Origin: Cytophagales bacterium
Lineage (GTDB): Bacteria; Bacteroidota; Bacteroidia; Cytophagales; Cyclobacteriaceae
DNA length: 41,174 nt
NCBI GenBank assembly: GCA_020402945.1
Contig: JADBYQ010000037.1
Location: 1-41,174 of the forward strand
Reading direction: 5' to 3'
Under the pieces are notes generated by a model, which was not told the DNA's origin, searched no databases, and saw only the letters and a list, made by a program, of their open reading frames with translations. Positions 1 to 9,122 of the stretch are shown piece after piece (position 1 is the stretch's first letter; the number at the start of each line of letters is the position of its first letter). Both the position numbers and the translations under genes were made by a program.

Positions 1-108
1 GTCCGACAAATTTTTTACCTTTATTCATGGCTATGTGAAGTGTGGTAACTAAACGTAACCATAAAGGGCGACCTTAAAAAGGACGCCCTTTAAAAATTTT
101 AGTCGGAC
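1..108. repeat. Imperfect inverted repeat at left edge enclosing a hairpin
   Basis: GTCCGAC at 1-7 is the exact reverse complement of GTCGGAC at 102-108. The match continues inward imperfectly: both arms run into A/T tracts (about 16 bases each). Between them lies the terminator-like hairpin at 63-91. This could be the end of a small mobile element, or the 3' end of a gene lying left of the window. The window edge prevents a decision. Confidence 0.35.
63..100. terminator. Probable Rho-independent terminator hairpin
   Basis: AAAGGGCG (63-70) pairs with CGCCCTTT (84-91) around a 13-base loop, followed by AAAAATTTT. An 8-bp G/C-containing stem followed by an A/T tract fits an intrinsic terminator, possibly bidirectional, for a gene to the left of the window. 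The remainder up to base 209 has a 43-codon open frame (113-241, +, GTG start) with no recognisable family. It overlaps the next gene and is probably not real. Confidence 0.45.
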
Positions 109-209
109 AATAGTGATACATTTTATAGGTGTGGGGGATACTGTTACTTCCATCGGTCTTCTACTTACGGAAGATAAATGGCTCTTAGATATATCCTTAA
201 AAAAATACT

Positions 210-1001
210 ATGTCCAGAACCAATCAGGCAATCTACAATGACAGCCTAGAATCTGTCGACGCTATTGAGGTCGACGATCACCTTGCAAGATTTGATAAAG
301 AAAAGTTCACATGTCTTTTCTGCAACACCCAAGTCGCTTTTAACAGAGGGATCGATCATAAAGATCCTCATTTTAAAAACTGGCCAAACAAACCACACCT
401 AACCCATTGTGAAATCGAGGAGCTTGGTAAGCAAGTGACATCCTCCGGGAATGGGGTTGTTGAGTCACTGGTTTCAACAATACTGGCTAGGTCCAGTAGA
501 CTTAAACTTCCTAGTGATGAATTCGGAAAAAGAAAACAGATACAAAAGCTTTATGGCAGACGTTAACAAAAATTTTTGGCAGCACTCAATTCTCTCTCAA
601 GCGAGGAAATGGAGAACCTTTGGTTGATCACCGAAGACAAGCAAAGGATCAAGCTAAAGGACCTGATTAAAACCCAAGACCAAGTTGTACAGGAATTAAC
701 CGCAGGGGCTTCTGAGTTCATTTGTATACTTCGGGGTGCTACTGGCAAGGCTCAGCAAATCGGTTCCAACCATAAGATACCATTAACATCCGGGGGAAAG
801 TATGGAAATTCACAAAAGTTTGACCTATTCATTCCTGCATCCTTCGTTGAGAAGAATGATAGAAACATTCAAAATATTGAGAACGCACTGATATACTGTT
901 ACGGGGTTCCTATTAAAAATTACTATGGATGCAAGATCGATGTTTACTCAATCACCCATCAAATTTTGGTGCTTCGAAAATTTGAACAAAAACTGACTTG
1001 A
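210..1001 (+). pseudogene. Unknown protein with CoiA-like zinc-binding N-terminus, split by an in-frame TAA
   Basis: Two open frames (210-566 and 576-1001) lie in the same reading frame, separated by a single TAA at 564-566 and three sense codons. They are most simply one gene of about 263 codons broken by a nonsense mutation, or read through. The N-terminal part has a CxxC pair (residues about 35-38, TCLFC) followed by a His-rich stretch and a final HC, the layout of the N-terminal metal-binding region in CoiA-like competence proteins. The C-terminal half (LWLITEDKQRIKLKDLI) matches nothing I recognise. The CoiA comparison is a weak pattern match, and the function is unknown. The neighbours are all decayed genes, which favours a pseudogene. 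Confidence 0.5.
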
Positions 1002-1148
1002 CTTCAAACACTTAGATTAATTTTATCGAACACTGATTTTGATCCAAATGACGATATACGAACTCATAGCACAGCAACAAAAAATGACGGCCGCCTTCCA
1101 GGCGCAGGAGGGAATTATTACCGGCTAAACCCAGAGGACAGATATAAG

Positions 1149-1388
1149 ATGAGAGTTCCAGACGAATTATTAACTGAACCATTTAATCTTCGATCATTAA
1201 AAATAGATGGATTCACCGTGGTTGAATCTTGTACTCATCAACAATTTTCGAGTGGGGGAATGCTTGTTGGGCAGCATCTAGTCTTGTTTGTTTTGAAGGG
1301 GCAGTACATTTCTTATTTTGGCAAAGAAAAATATCAAATTCAACAAGGGCAAGGACTTGTTATACAACGGACACATTTTTGCCAATGA
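1149..1388 (+). pseudogene. Truncated AraC-type regulator, N-terminal sensor part only
   Basis: Seventy-nine codons contain VLKGQYISYFGKEKY and IQQGQGLVIQR, typical of the cupin-like N-terminal domain of AraC-family activators. Such a domain normally precedes a roughly 100-residue double helix-turn-helix, which is missing. The frame ends at 1388, exactly where response-regulator sequence from a different gene begins. I read this as a deletion junction that removed the AraC DNA-binding half and the head of the next gene. The open frame can be followed a little upstream of the ATG without a clear family match. Confidence 0.5.
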
Positions 1389-2021
1389 TTGAAATTGTAG
1401 CAAAAGTGAAATCCCCTATCCAGGCAATTGAAGTATTTCAACTAAATGCAATCGATTTACTTTACCTAGATATTCAAATGCCAACAATTAATGGCAATCA
1501 GCTTCTAAAAACATTACCCTATCAACCAATTACGATATTTACAACCGCATATTCAGAGTATGCTGTGGAAGCATTTGAACTCGGGGCAATCGATTATTTA
1601 GTTAAACCTTTTTTCGTTTGATCGTTTCTTGCAGGCTACACAAAAAGCAATCAATGCAATAAAATCTAAAACGGACGTTTCACAAATCAATGATACAACC
1701 ACTGATGCAGACTTTTTATCCATCAGAGCAGATGGTAAGCTTTACCGGATTCCACTAAATGAAATTCTTTTTATTGAAGGATTAAAAGAGAACGTAAAAG
1801 TTGTCACTGAACAAAAGACATTTATCACACTAGAAACTTTCAAGAATCTAGAACTTTTGCTACCCACTAATCAGTTTCTGCGCGTCCATAAATCTTTTAT
1901 GATAACAAAAAATAAAGTTCGCTCATTGGATGGCAATATGCTTGAAATCGGCAAGGCTCAAATACCCATCAGCCGCGAACGAAAAGATGAGTTAGTGAAA
2001 TTAATTTTTGGAGATAAATAA
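1385..2021 (+). pseudogene. LytTR-family response regulator, headless and frameshifted
   Basis: The first part (1385-1621) reads as a receiver domain lacking its first 30 or so residues. DLLYLDIQMP carries the phosphorylatable Asp, and YLVKPF the conserved Lys-Pro. The frame breaks at about 1615-1629: the sense sequence should run YLVKPF then FDRFLQATQKAINA, but a base shift puts a stop after KPFFV. The second part (1629-2021) is a complete LytTR DNA-binding domain (LYRIPLNEILFIEGLKENVK ... FLRVHKSFM ... IPISRERKDEL). Intact family members have about 240 residues and act as transcription factors for a membrane sensor kinase. No start codon or kinase gene is left, so this is a relic. Confidence 0.75.
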
Positions 2022-2048
2022 ATTATTACGTCCATTTCAGATCCATAA

Positions 2049-2591
2049 ATTGTTTTTAAAGAAATTCTAAAACCTTATGTACTAGCGACTGACATCTCTT
2101 TCGACAGCGGTAGTGGTCAAATTAAAACTGACGAAAATGGGAATGCCACGTTTCTTCCCGACTACAGATCATTGGATTTAGAAACAGATATCAAAGAAAA
2201 TCTTTTGTCTTGCATGGCTGAACCTGAGTTTCTAAACGACATCAAAAAAAACTGGCAAGGCGATAGCCCAGAAACTGAACTCAATATTCGAATAGAACCG
2301 CTAGCAAGTGGAGCTGGTGTTATTGAAAATAACAAAGTTATAGAAGAGATAAAAGGACACAACAGAAAACTAGTTGGAATTGATATGGAGACATATGGCG
2401 TGTTCTATGCTGTTAAGCATTCTCAAAAGCCCCGACCTTTAGCCGCAATGTCATTTAAATCCGTCTCGGATTTTGGTGACCCGTTAAAAAATGACAAATT
2501 TCAGAAATATACTGCATGTACCAGTGCAAGTTTTATGTATCAGTTTGTGACCAATAAATTAGAATTTCCAATAGAAAATCATGTCATCTAA
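2049..2591 (+). pseudogene. Nucleoside-phosphorylase-like domain, N-terminus lost
   Basis: An open frame of 180 codons without a normal start (bounded by TAA at 2046) ends at 2591. It contains KLVGIDMETYGVFYAV, the Glu-containing motif that binds the ribose in the PNP/UDP phosphorylase and MTA/SAH nucleosidase family, and LAAMSFKSVSDFGDP, the Ser/Asp region that contacts the base (usually SD). IEPLASGAGVI fits the strand before it. The phosphate-binding N-terminal half is missing. In bacteria, stand-alone domains of this family occur both in nucleotide salvage and as effector modules next to signalling genes. Which applied here cannot be told from the relic. Confidence 0.6.
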
Positions 2592-2654
2592 ATGTACTTA
2601 AATGCTGTACTATGATTTCTAAAACAGCCATTACTTTCAAATGACAGAATCTGA

Positions 2655-2828
2655 TCTTCAAACGCACACGTAATTGATAGTTTGGATGTAAATAACTGGT
2701 TGATTAGAAGACGCAATAAGATTGAAGTAGGATTAAAGGTCGAAAGTCAAAATCCAGTTTCTTTACAACTAATTGTGAATCAATATATTGGCACTTTTCA
2801 GACAATTTACTTTTATTGCATTGCTTAA
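2655..2828 (+). pseudogene. Unidentified coding relic
   Basis: An open frame of 57 codons with no start codon reads ...VIDSLDVNNWLIRRRNKIEVG... and ends at TAA 2826-2828. Its composition is protein-like and it sits in a run of relics, so it is probably the tail of a lost gene. I do not recognise the family. Confidence 0.25.
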
Positions 2829-2882
2829 AAATGGTCTAAAAAGCGTCTTTTGAAAAAAAATCTGGACATTTCTACTTATTAT

Positions 2883-3556
2883 TTAAGTTTGGAGGTACTT
2901 TCCTGTTAAAACACCTGCGCCTAAAGGTTCTAACGCAAGTAAGCCTAGTCCAGCACTTTTTTGCAAAAGGGATTAGCTCCCGTTCAGGTGTTCGTTGAAC
3001 AAGACTATATTCAAATTGAAGACCTATAAATGATGTCCAACCACGCAGTTGAGCGATTGCTTGGCTTTTCGAAGCTACCCATGCTGGGGTATCTGAAACA
3101 CTTATATACAATACCTTTCCACTACTGACCAAATCATCCAGAGCCTGTAGCCATTCCTCAACAGGTGTGTTGCCATCCCAAGCATGAATCCATAACAGAT
3201 CAATGTAATCAGTCTGCAAACGCTTTAGGCTTTGTTCTAAAGATAGCTTTAAGCTTTTGCGTCCGTTACCACTGCTATTGATATTATGAGGGTTGTCAAG
3301 TTGTGAATATTTGGTTGCTATAACAAAATTGTCTCGATGAGATTTTGTCAATTCCCAGACAAATTTTTCACTACTTCCATTTGTGTAAGTGTTGGCAGTG
3401 TCAATAAAATTACCACCTGCATTTACAAAGGGTTCGAAAATTTTTCTTTACACCTCCTTAGAAGCCACCCCAACCCCACTCATCACCAAATTTCATTGTT
3501 CCAATGCATACTTCTGAAACACGTAGTACGCTTTTACCTAGTATTCTATATTTCAT
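2883..3556 (-). pseudogene. Aldo/keto reductase, frameshifted and C-terminally truncated
   Basis: Read right to left, the ATG at 3556 opens MKYRILGKSVLRVSEVCIGT and FGDEWGWG, the usual start of an aldo/keto reductase. A frameshift and an in-frame TAA follow (about 3450-3465). The frame then reopens with FVNAGGNFIDTANTYTNG, whose Asp and Tyr are the catalytic pair of the family. It continues through KRLQTDYIDLLWIHAWDG (the substrate-pocket His) and IGLQFEYSLVQRTPERELIP. A further shift near 2960 moves the sense frame to LGLLALEPLGAGVLTGKY, which stops at 2883. About 110-130 C-terminal residues, including the NADPH-binding end, are absent. The identity is clear; the gene is dead. Confidence 0.85.
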
Positions 3557-3681
3557 TGGTTTCCATTTTGTTTTCTGTTACAAAAATAAAAACGCTTGAT
3601 ATAGTTGCTTCATTACTTACATTCCGGTAACAGAGTTACATAACAGGTAACTCCGCGAACCTGAAGGTATTTGATAATAAC

Positions 3682-4600
3682 TCAAGCCTTTCTAGTAAAA
3701 GCATCTTTAAAACCTGCAACCCAATTTTCAATAGATGTCATTTGCACAGGCAACTTTTTTAAAGCTTCATTCATGGTCTCCGAATACATCAAGGGCTATT
3801 GTTTAGTGTCAGCAATTTGCTGATACATTTCTTCAGCTCCTCTGCCTGCACCTGGACCAAATAAGCCATCTAATATTTTACCAAATTCTTTAGGAGGCAT
3901 AGGATAGTAAGTTATCTTCTCACCCAAGCCCAACGAAAATTTATGGGCTAGATCATTCCCTGTTAAGTTCTCAATACCGCTAATCAAAAAATCTTGCCCT
4001 GCATATTCAGGATCGTTTAAAGCTTCCGCAACAAAAGCCGCAACATCACGAGTTGCAGTCCAACGTACTGGCATTTCTTCCGATGTTGGATAAGCTACTT
4101 TTTTTCATTTATCACAAAAGGAGTTGTCCAAGGCCCTAACAAATTCTCCGCATAAACAGAAGGTTGAATTGTAATAAATGGCACACCGCTTTTCTTTAAG
4201 TAGTCTAGCACATCTATTCTTAATTCAATAGCTGGATTTCCGATTTTTTGAGGCAGAATGAACCCTCTCGTATTCGAGACGATGAGCTTACCTTATTTGC
4301 TTTAGCCGCATCAATAGCATTTTTGCTGGTCGAGCACGCCTTCGTCTGTCCTGGAAAACATGATAACGAGGGAAGATTGTTATGTGTAGTTATGAGGTTC
4401 ATCGAATGTAATTCTTTGAGCATTTCCGAATCTATTTCGGTAGCATTCAGCTCAGTTTCAGGAACAGAGCAGTTGCCGATAAATGTTTTACTGATCCAGA
4501 ACCTAAAATCCGTGCGAGATTCTTGCTATGTTCCTAACCTGAGAATCCATAGGGCGCGCTTACAACCAATATGCGTATTTTTTTTTCCTTAGTAACCTTT
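3682..4600 (-). pseudogene. NmrA-like NAD(P)-binding oxidoreductase, multiply broken
   Basis: On the minus strand a family of about 300 residues can be followed across several frames. It begins with RILVVSAPYG (Rossmann strand 1), ARILGSGSVKTF and ELNATEIDSE. It continues with DEGVLDQQKCY and AAKANKV, then RGFILPQKIGNPAIELR, VLDYLKKSGVPFITIQPSVY and WTTPFVINEKK. A frameshift at the A-run near 4100 leads into VAYPTSEEMPVRWTATRDVA and a C-terminal part to 3796. After one in-frame TAG the same frame continues through WVAGFKDAFTRK to TGA at 3682. The Rossmann fold and the ATRDVA strand fit atypical short-chain dehydrogenases of the NmrA type, which bind NAD(P). At least three frameshifts and one stop make this a pseudogene. 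Confidence 0.75.
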
Positions 4601-4673
4601 ATGGTAAAGAAACGTCAGCTACGCTAAAATCCGTCATCATTTAAAAAAATGGGATCTAAACATCCTCAAGTCA

Positions 4674-5387
4674 ATGGATTTAAATAACTTTAATATTAAT
4701 TTGATACCGATGAATCCAGGTAAACCCGGTAAGCTAATTATTGCAATTTTTTTGTTGGTTCTAGCCTTTCCGCTACTGCTGGTGGCTTGCTTGGCAGTCC
4801 TGATTATTGATGGGTGGCCTGTATTTTTTATCCAGCGAAGACATGGGCTGCACAGAAAAATATTTCTTATGTTGAAGCTTCGGACTTTTGAGATCAAAGA
4901 TCAAGCCGATCAAATAACATGGCTGGGTACATTTCTGAGAAAATTTAGTATCGACGAATTGCCACAACTTATTAATGTAATAATGGGGGATATGAATATC
5001 GTTGGGCCTAGGCCACACGCCGTTGAATTTGACCGGGAGATTGAGGGATTTGTTCCAGACCTTTATTCCCGGTATAAGGTCAAACCTGGCATAACAGGAC
5101 TAGCCCAGGTTTTCGGAGCACGCGGCTGTAACACATCGACCAACAAAGATATACATTTCAGAATCAGGCTTGATCGATTGTACCTGAAAAGATCAGGATT
5201 TAAGCTTGATTTTTACATTTTTCTGCGAACTGTCACCAGAAGTTTCATTGAGCGATCGCCATCAAGCGGAATTTTAGCAATTATTTCGAATTACTTTCGA
5301 GCACTTCCAACTCGGCAAAAGAAAGTCTGTAAAATGGTACTTCCCCATAATAAATATTTGTCCGAAGTTGAGTCGCACATAACCTGA
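4674..5387 (+). CDS. Undecaprenyl-phosphate sugar-1-phosphate transferase (bacterial sugar transferase family)
   Basis: A 237-residue protein that should load the first sugar phosphate onto undecaprenyl phosphate to start a surface polysaccharide. Residues about 20-46 form one hydrophobic helix, the re-entrant membrane anchor of the short (PglC-like) class; the four-helix N-terminal domain of long WcaJ-type enzymes is absent. FFIQRRHGLHRKIFLMLKLR and FSIDELPQLINVIMGDMNIV-GPRPH are the two signature blocks, with the catalytic Asp-Glu in DELPQ. KPGITGLAQV completes the core. The roughly 45 residues after the core are not recognised and might be altered by damage. It is the only apparently intact plus-strand gene here and runs opposite to the flippase and glycosyltransferase that would follow it in polysaccharide assembly. 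The sugar donor cannot be read from the sequence. Confidence 0.85.
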   Translation: MDLNNFNINLIPMNPGKPGKLIIAIFLLVLAFPLLLVACLAVLIIDGWPVFFIQRRHGLHRKIFLMLKLRTFEIKDQADQITWLGTFLRKFSIDELPQLINVIMGDMNIVGPRPHAVEFDREIEGFVPDLYSRYKVKPGITGLAQVFGARGCNTSTNKDIHFRIRLDRLYLKRSGFKLDFYIFLRTVTRSFIERSPSSGILAIISNYFRALPTRQKKVCKMVLPHNKYLSEVESHIT

Positions 5388-5414
5388 CGTATTGCACTAG
5401 AACAGCGTTAAATG

Positions 5415-5815
5415 TTACGTTTTCCAAACCACACTGTCTGTAGAAACGTCAATACTGAAGGTGGACGCAATTACAACCTGATCAACTTGGTAGTTTTTTT
5501 CTAAATCAATTAGGAACCATGCGGGATGATTTGATACTGCCCTTTGGCCCAGCGCTATGAAAGCCATGAGAGCGCCAATAACATGGTTGCACCCCATCTA
5601 CAGCGGCGTTCGTGTGCCAACCCCATTCATTCAGCGTACTTGATGCATAGGATTCTTTTCCTTTGGCGAGATTACGCTTGATCCCACTATCAAATTTAAC
5701 GGGAAGAAACTTTTCCACGATCTGATTCAATATTCTTCAACCATCAGCTTGTTGCGAAAGTGTGTAGGGTGATCTTCTTCATACCGAGACCATTCCCAGT
5801 AATTGAAATCAACCC
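5415..5815 (-). pseudogene. F5/8 type C (discoidin-like) domain relic
   Basis: Two overlapping minus-strand frames join into one protein. Sense sequence starts about 5815 (GVDFNYWEWSRYEEDHPTHF), shifts frame near 5735 into VEKFLPVKFDSGIKRNLAKG, then ESYASSTLNEWGWHTNAAVDG. It shifts again near 5590 into HPAWFLIDLEKNYQVDQVVI and ends at 5415. NLAKGK...A.DG and the WFLIDLEKNY block are typical of F5/8 type C carbohydrate-binding domains. The 45 residues before the domain are not recognised. It is probably the tail of a secreted or cell-surface carbohydrate-active protein. Confidence 0.6.
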
Positions 5816-7329
5816 CCATGCGGTGACGAACCCAAGTTTATGACACCAAGCTTTAACAAGATGAGTAGATAAATCACCCCGGAAACGACAAGTGATGCAG
5901 CTGGCGCGATTATTTCGGGAAGTTGGAAATCATCAAACCAATGATAAAATACTCTATTAATAGTTAGAAGAGTGCCCGCGAACACGACTGCTGATACCAG
6001 AATTTTAGAAGTGATTCCCATAAACTGTTTCATATGCCATTCCACGTCGCGCTTTAGGATGACGGAAAGGATCAATACCTTCATCCCCTTCTGAATGACA
6101 AAGGCGATTGGGATTGCCAAGTACCCTGCGTGTGGTATTGACAGATACGTAACAAGGATGTTAATCATTACGGTTACAATACCGACAGTAACAGGTTCCC
6201 GAATTCTGCCACGAGCGTAGTAGAAATTTACAAGAATTGCCTCAATTCCGAAAAAGACCAGCCCTATCGCGTATATCGAAAGCGGTGTGGAAGTAATTGC
6301 AGTAGAACTTGGATCAAATGCACCACGCTCGAAGATAAATTTGACTACTTCATTTGAAAATAATGCAAGAAAAATGGCAGCGGGGGTAAACAGCAAAATG
6401 ATCCAGCGCAGAATATCGCCCAGCCACTTATAAAGGAGTGTAGAATTCTGCTGGATTTCTAGTTCAGTAAAATGCGGAAATATGACCACACTGAGAACGT
6501 AAGGAAATAGGACAACGGGCAATTCAATTACTTTCCTCGCATAGCTTAACGCAGCAATGGATCCATTTGTCATATAAGAAGCAAACACGTTGTCTACGAT
6601 GGAGGTTAACTGCGAGAACAACATTCCGATCATTAACGGCCAGCTAAGATACCACAAATTGCGTTTAGCTTCAGCGTTTATTGAAACCAACCGGAAGGTT
6701 ATTCTATGATGCAAGGCAAAAAGATGGGTAACCAGCTTTACAACAGCGCCAATAAAGATACCGATAGCAGTACTTTGTAATCCACATGTCTTGTAAAATA
6801 AAACGATTGACAGAATCATCACAAGCTTGAAAAACAAATCCCCGACCAGCGGAAAAGAAAATATTTTTTGTGCATTCAAGACAATGTTCGTTAGCGTTGA
6901 GAGACAAAGGAAAATTACTGCAGGCGCGCTAAGTTGCAAGAGAGTAATCGCTGACGTCATACGTTCATTATCAAAACCGGGAGCAAGCACCATAATGATA
7001 AATTCAGGAGCAAGTATAATGACTGTTGAAATTACAAGCGTAACAACAAAAATCCAGCGCAGAACATAATTGAAGAGGTTCCATGCCTCATCCTGTTCTG
7101 CACGCATAAACTTATTCAGAACGACAGGCTCAATTATTTCCCTGAAGAAAAAAAAGAACGCCATGATGATAGTGAGGATGGAAACGAAAACATCTGCTGC
7201 GTCACTGGTTCCGAAATAATATGCAAGAACGAGCTTTTCAACATACCCTAGTATTTTCAATAAGAGAGTCATCCCAAACAGCAACACTGTAGATTTAAAT
7301 ACGGTATTGTTTATTTCTGGGGAAGTCAT
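5809..7329 (-). CDS. MurJ/MviN-like lipid-linked sugar flippase
   Basis: A 506-residue membrane protein with about 13-14 hydrophobic helices over its full length, which matches the MurJ/MviN branch of the MOP flippase superfamily. The N-terminal TLLLKILGYVEKLVLAYYFG and DAADVFVS blocks are characteristic of the family. In this setting it most likely flips an undecaprenyl-linked oligosaccharide across the inner membrane, in the Wzx role. A second essential MurJ for peptidoglycan would be encoded elsewhere. Its ATG overlaps the stop of the glycosyltransferase gene upstream by four bases (ATGA), so the two are co-translated. The last few residues (about 5809-5820) read into the relic next door, so the native C-terminus may have been altered. 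Confidence 0.85.
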   Translation of the reverse strand: MTSPEINNTVFKSTVLLFGMTLLLKILGYVEKLVLAYYFGTSDAADVFVSILTIIMAFFFFFREIIEPVVLNKFMRAEQDEAWNLFNYVLRWIFVVTLVISTVIILAPEFIIMVLAPGFDNERMTSAITLLQLSAPAVIFLCLSTLTNIVLNAQKIFSFPLVGDLFFKLVMILSIVLFYKTCGLQSTAIGIFIGAVVKLVTHLFALHHRITFRLVSINAEAKRNLWYLSWPLMIGMLFSQLTSIVDNVFASYMTNGSIAALSYARKVIELPVVLFPYVLSVVIFPHFTELEIQQNSTLLYKWLGDILRWIILLFTPAAIFLALFSNEVVKFIFERGAFDPSSTAITSTPLSIYAIGLVFFGIEAILVNFYYARGRIREPVTVGIVTVMINILVTYLSIPHAGYLAIPIAFVIQKGMKVLILSVILKRDVEWHMKQFMGITSKILVSAVVFAGTLLTINRVFYHWFDDFQLPEIIAPAASLVVSGVIYLLILLKLGVINLGSSPHGG

Positions 7330-8468
7330 GCCTGGCTAGCCAATAGTTGGCGATAGAGTGTTGCTGTGTTTTGCGCGATCGTCGACCAATCGAATTTTTT
7401 TGTCCATTCTTTCGCAGCAGCAAGGACTGGAGTGTTTCTGGTTCGCACCAATGTATCGATGTTTGTGGATAGTGTAGCGATATCAAGGGGGTTGACCATA
7501 GTGCAATGACCTCCGGTTACTTCTGGCAGTGCACCACGATTTGATGTAATTACAGGTATTCCAGCTGCCATTGCTTCAAGTGGGGGGATGCCAAATCCTT
7601 CGTCCAGAGACGGAAATACAAAAAGAGCTGCCTGAGCATACACCGCTGGCAGATCTCGTTCAGGGATGTAACCCGTCAATATAACATCATCGTGTAGCTT
7701 AAGACTTGCGATTACCGAGAACAGTTTGGCTGACTTCCAGCCTACTTGTCCAGCAATAACAAGTTTATGTCTCACACCCGAATTTTCTCTACTATGTCCC
7801 AACGCCTGAAGTAAGGATATCAAGTTCTTTTTAGGTTCAATATTTCCCACAAACAGAAGGTATTTCTCCGGTAGCTTGTACTGAGCCTTAACTTCAGCAA
7901 GTCTCTCGGCTGGAACAATGGTTGCAAAATCTTTTGTTACACCGTTGGGGATCACACTGATCTTACGAACCGGCACATGAAACTGACTGACGAGTTCGTT
8001 TTTCACGGCATTACTAACTGCAATAATTCCTATTGCATTCTTTAGAGTCCTGCGTTGTAGCAGCCAGTGGTAAAAGAAACTTCCGGTTTGTACAAGCTGG
8101 GGAGATTTCAGGGAGATCAAATCGTGTACCGTGACTATGGCTGGAAGTTGCAATGTCACCGGCAATATGTAATTGGGAGCATGGTACAAGCGGACCTCCT
8201 GCTTTTTCAGTTCTTTGGGAAGACAGAAGTTCTCAAATGTGATTCGTCTTAGCGGCATCACAGCCGGGACGGAGACACGAATAATCCTCATGTTCCTACT
8301 TCTTGGAACAGTACCATCATAATCTTCTGGGACGAGAACGTCGATGGAAAGCCCGGTGAGATCAATCGTATCGAATGCTGCAAGCAGGCGTTGACAATAG
8401 TACTGAACGCCAGAGGGTCGCATGTTCCATACCAAAGCGTTAAAAGCAACCTTACCAGGAATTTTCAA
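7326..8468 (-). CDS. GT4 family glycosyltransferase
   Basis: A 380-residue cytoplasmic retaining glycosyltransferase of the GT-B fold. The C-terminal nucleotide-sugar half is clear: LLFVGNIEPKKNLISLLQAL (strand after the linker), VILTGYIPERDLPAVYAQA, and FPSLDEGFGIPPLEAMAAG with the E-x7-E motif that binds the donor, followed by PVITSNRGALPEV. The N-terminal half has NALVWNMRPSGVQYY and VTVHDLISL. The start is a TTG at 8468; no ATG gives the N-terminal beta strand. It should add a sugar to the lipid-linked oligosaccharide handled by the flippase directly downstream, with which it shares a four-base overlap. Donor and acceptor sugars are unknown. Confidence 0.85.
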   Translation of the reverse strand: MKIPGKVAFNALVWNMRPSGVQYYCQRLLAAFDTIDLTGLSIDVLVPEDYDGTVPRSRNMRIIRVSVPAVMPLRRITFENFCLPKELKKQEVRLYHAPNYILPVTLQLPAIVTVHDLISLKSPQLVQTGSFFYHWLLQRRTLKNAIGIIAVSNAVKNELVSQFHVPVRKISVIPNGVTKDFATIVPAERLAEVKAQYKLPEKYLLFVGNIEPKKNLISLLQALGHSRENSGVRHKLVIAGQVGWKSAKLFSVIASLKLHDDVILTGYIPERDLPAVYAQAALFVFPSLDEGFGIPPLEAMAAGIPVITSNRGALPEVTGGHCTMVNPLDIATLSTNIDTLVRTRNTPVLAAAKEWTKKFDWSTIAQNTATLYRQLLASQA

Positions 8469-8487
8469 TTTAGAGTAAATCTTAAAT

Positions 8488-8495
8488 CAAAGATA
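8488..8495 (-). promoter_or_regulatory. Possible Bacteroidota -7 promoter box (TATCTTTG)
   Basis: On the minus strand TATCTTTG matches the TAnnTTTG consensus of Bacteroidota sigma-A promoters and ends about 20 bases before the TTG start of the glycosyltransferase gene. A clean -33 TTG at the usual spacing is not obvious, so this is tentative. Confidence 0.3.
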
Positions 8496-8609
8496 ATATT
8501 TTTATTAACAATGTTCAGTCCTAATTATCACTTCCTCCATGCTTCACTGAGTTTCGTGTTGTATTTATTTAGCTCCGTTTGAGTTTGAGTCAAGAAAAAA
8601 GCGTGAATC

Positions 8610-8859
8610 ATGAAAACACTTAATACAGGCGCAGCTGGTCATATTAGTAGCGCGCTTGCTAAAAGATTGATTGAGACCGACATGCATTAAATTATCGGAG
8701 TTGACTTTGTAACCGGTAACGCACAACGTTCCGTCTGGTTCGTCAACATTCAAGTTCATCAAGGCCGATGTTAACAACTTTGACGATATTAGTAGTATCG
8801 TCACATCTCACCATTTTGATGCCGTACTTCATTATGCTGCCTTGCAAATGCCATTTTAA
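8610..8859 (+). pseudogene. NAD-dependent sugar epimerase, N-terminal fragment
   Basis: From ATG 8610 the frame reads MKTLNTGAAGHISSALAKR, a worn GxxGxxG Rossmann motif (normally TGAAGFIGS). It continues LIETDMH, stop (TAA), IIGVDFVTGNAQ. After a frameshift near 8740 it reads TFKFIKADVNNFDDIS and HFDAVLHYAAL, ending at 8859. This is the first 80 or so residues of an extended short-chain dehydrogenase such as a UDP-glucuronate 4-epimerase. The catalytic YxxxK region and the rest are missing, so it is a relic. Confidence 0.7.
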
Positions 8860-9032
8860 GTTCAGCAAATAGGGTTGACCTTTATGAAAGTGAGCTTAAG
8901 TTCAGTTTATCCTATCAAACTCAATTGCTGAAGAGAGAACTACAAAGGACTGATGGCTTTAATTTCCCTTCATCAGATTCATTCGGGCAATCTGAGTTGA
9001 GCCAAACTGTCCATACGATCTGTACTCTGTAG
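8844..9032 (+). pseudogene. Unidentified coding relic
   Basis: An open frame of about 60 codons without a start codon reads ...ANRVDLYESELKFSLSYQTQ... and ends at TAG 9030-9032. It overlaps the end of the epimerase fragment in another frame. I do not recognise it. The stretch 9033-9122 holds nothing I can name. Confidence 0.2.
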
Positions 9033-9122
9033 ACATACAATGGCACACAAAACTTCCGCAATTAAACGATCAATGTAACGTAAGTTTAACAATTTCATCA
9101 AGCGCTGAGTAAGTTAAAGTAA

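Noticed and set aside
3337-3630. Plus-strand open frame of 97 codons
   Set aside because: It is the complement of the aldo/keto reductase relic, which explains the sequence far better.
4248-4592. Plus-strand open frame of 114 codons
   Set aside because: Antisense to the NmrA-like relic; the minus-strand reading gives a recognisable family.
8565-8804. Minus-strand open frame of 79 codons
   Set aside because: The plus strand here encodes a recognisable epimerase fragment.
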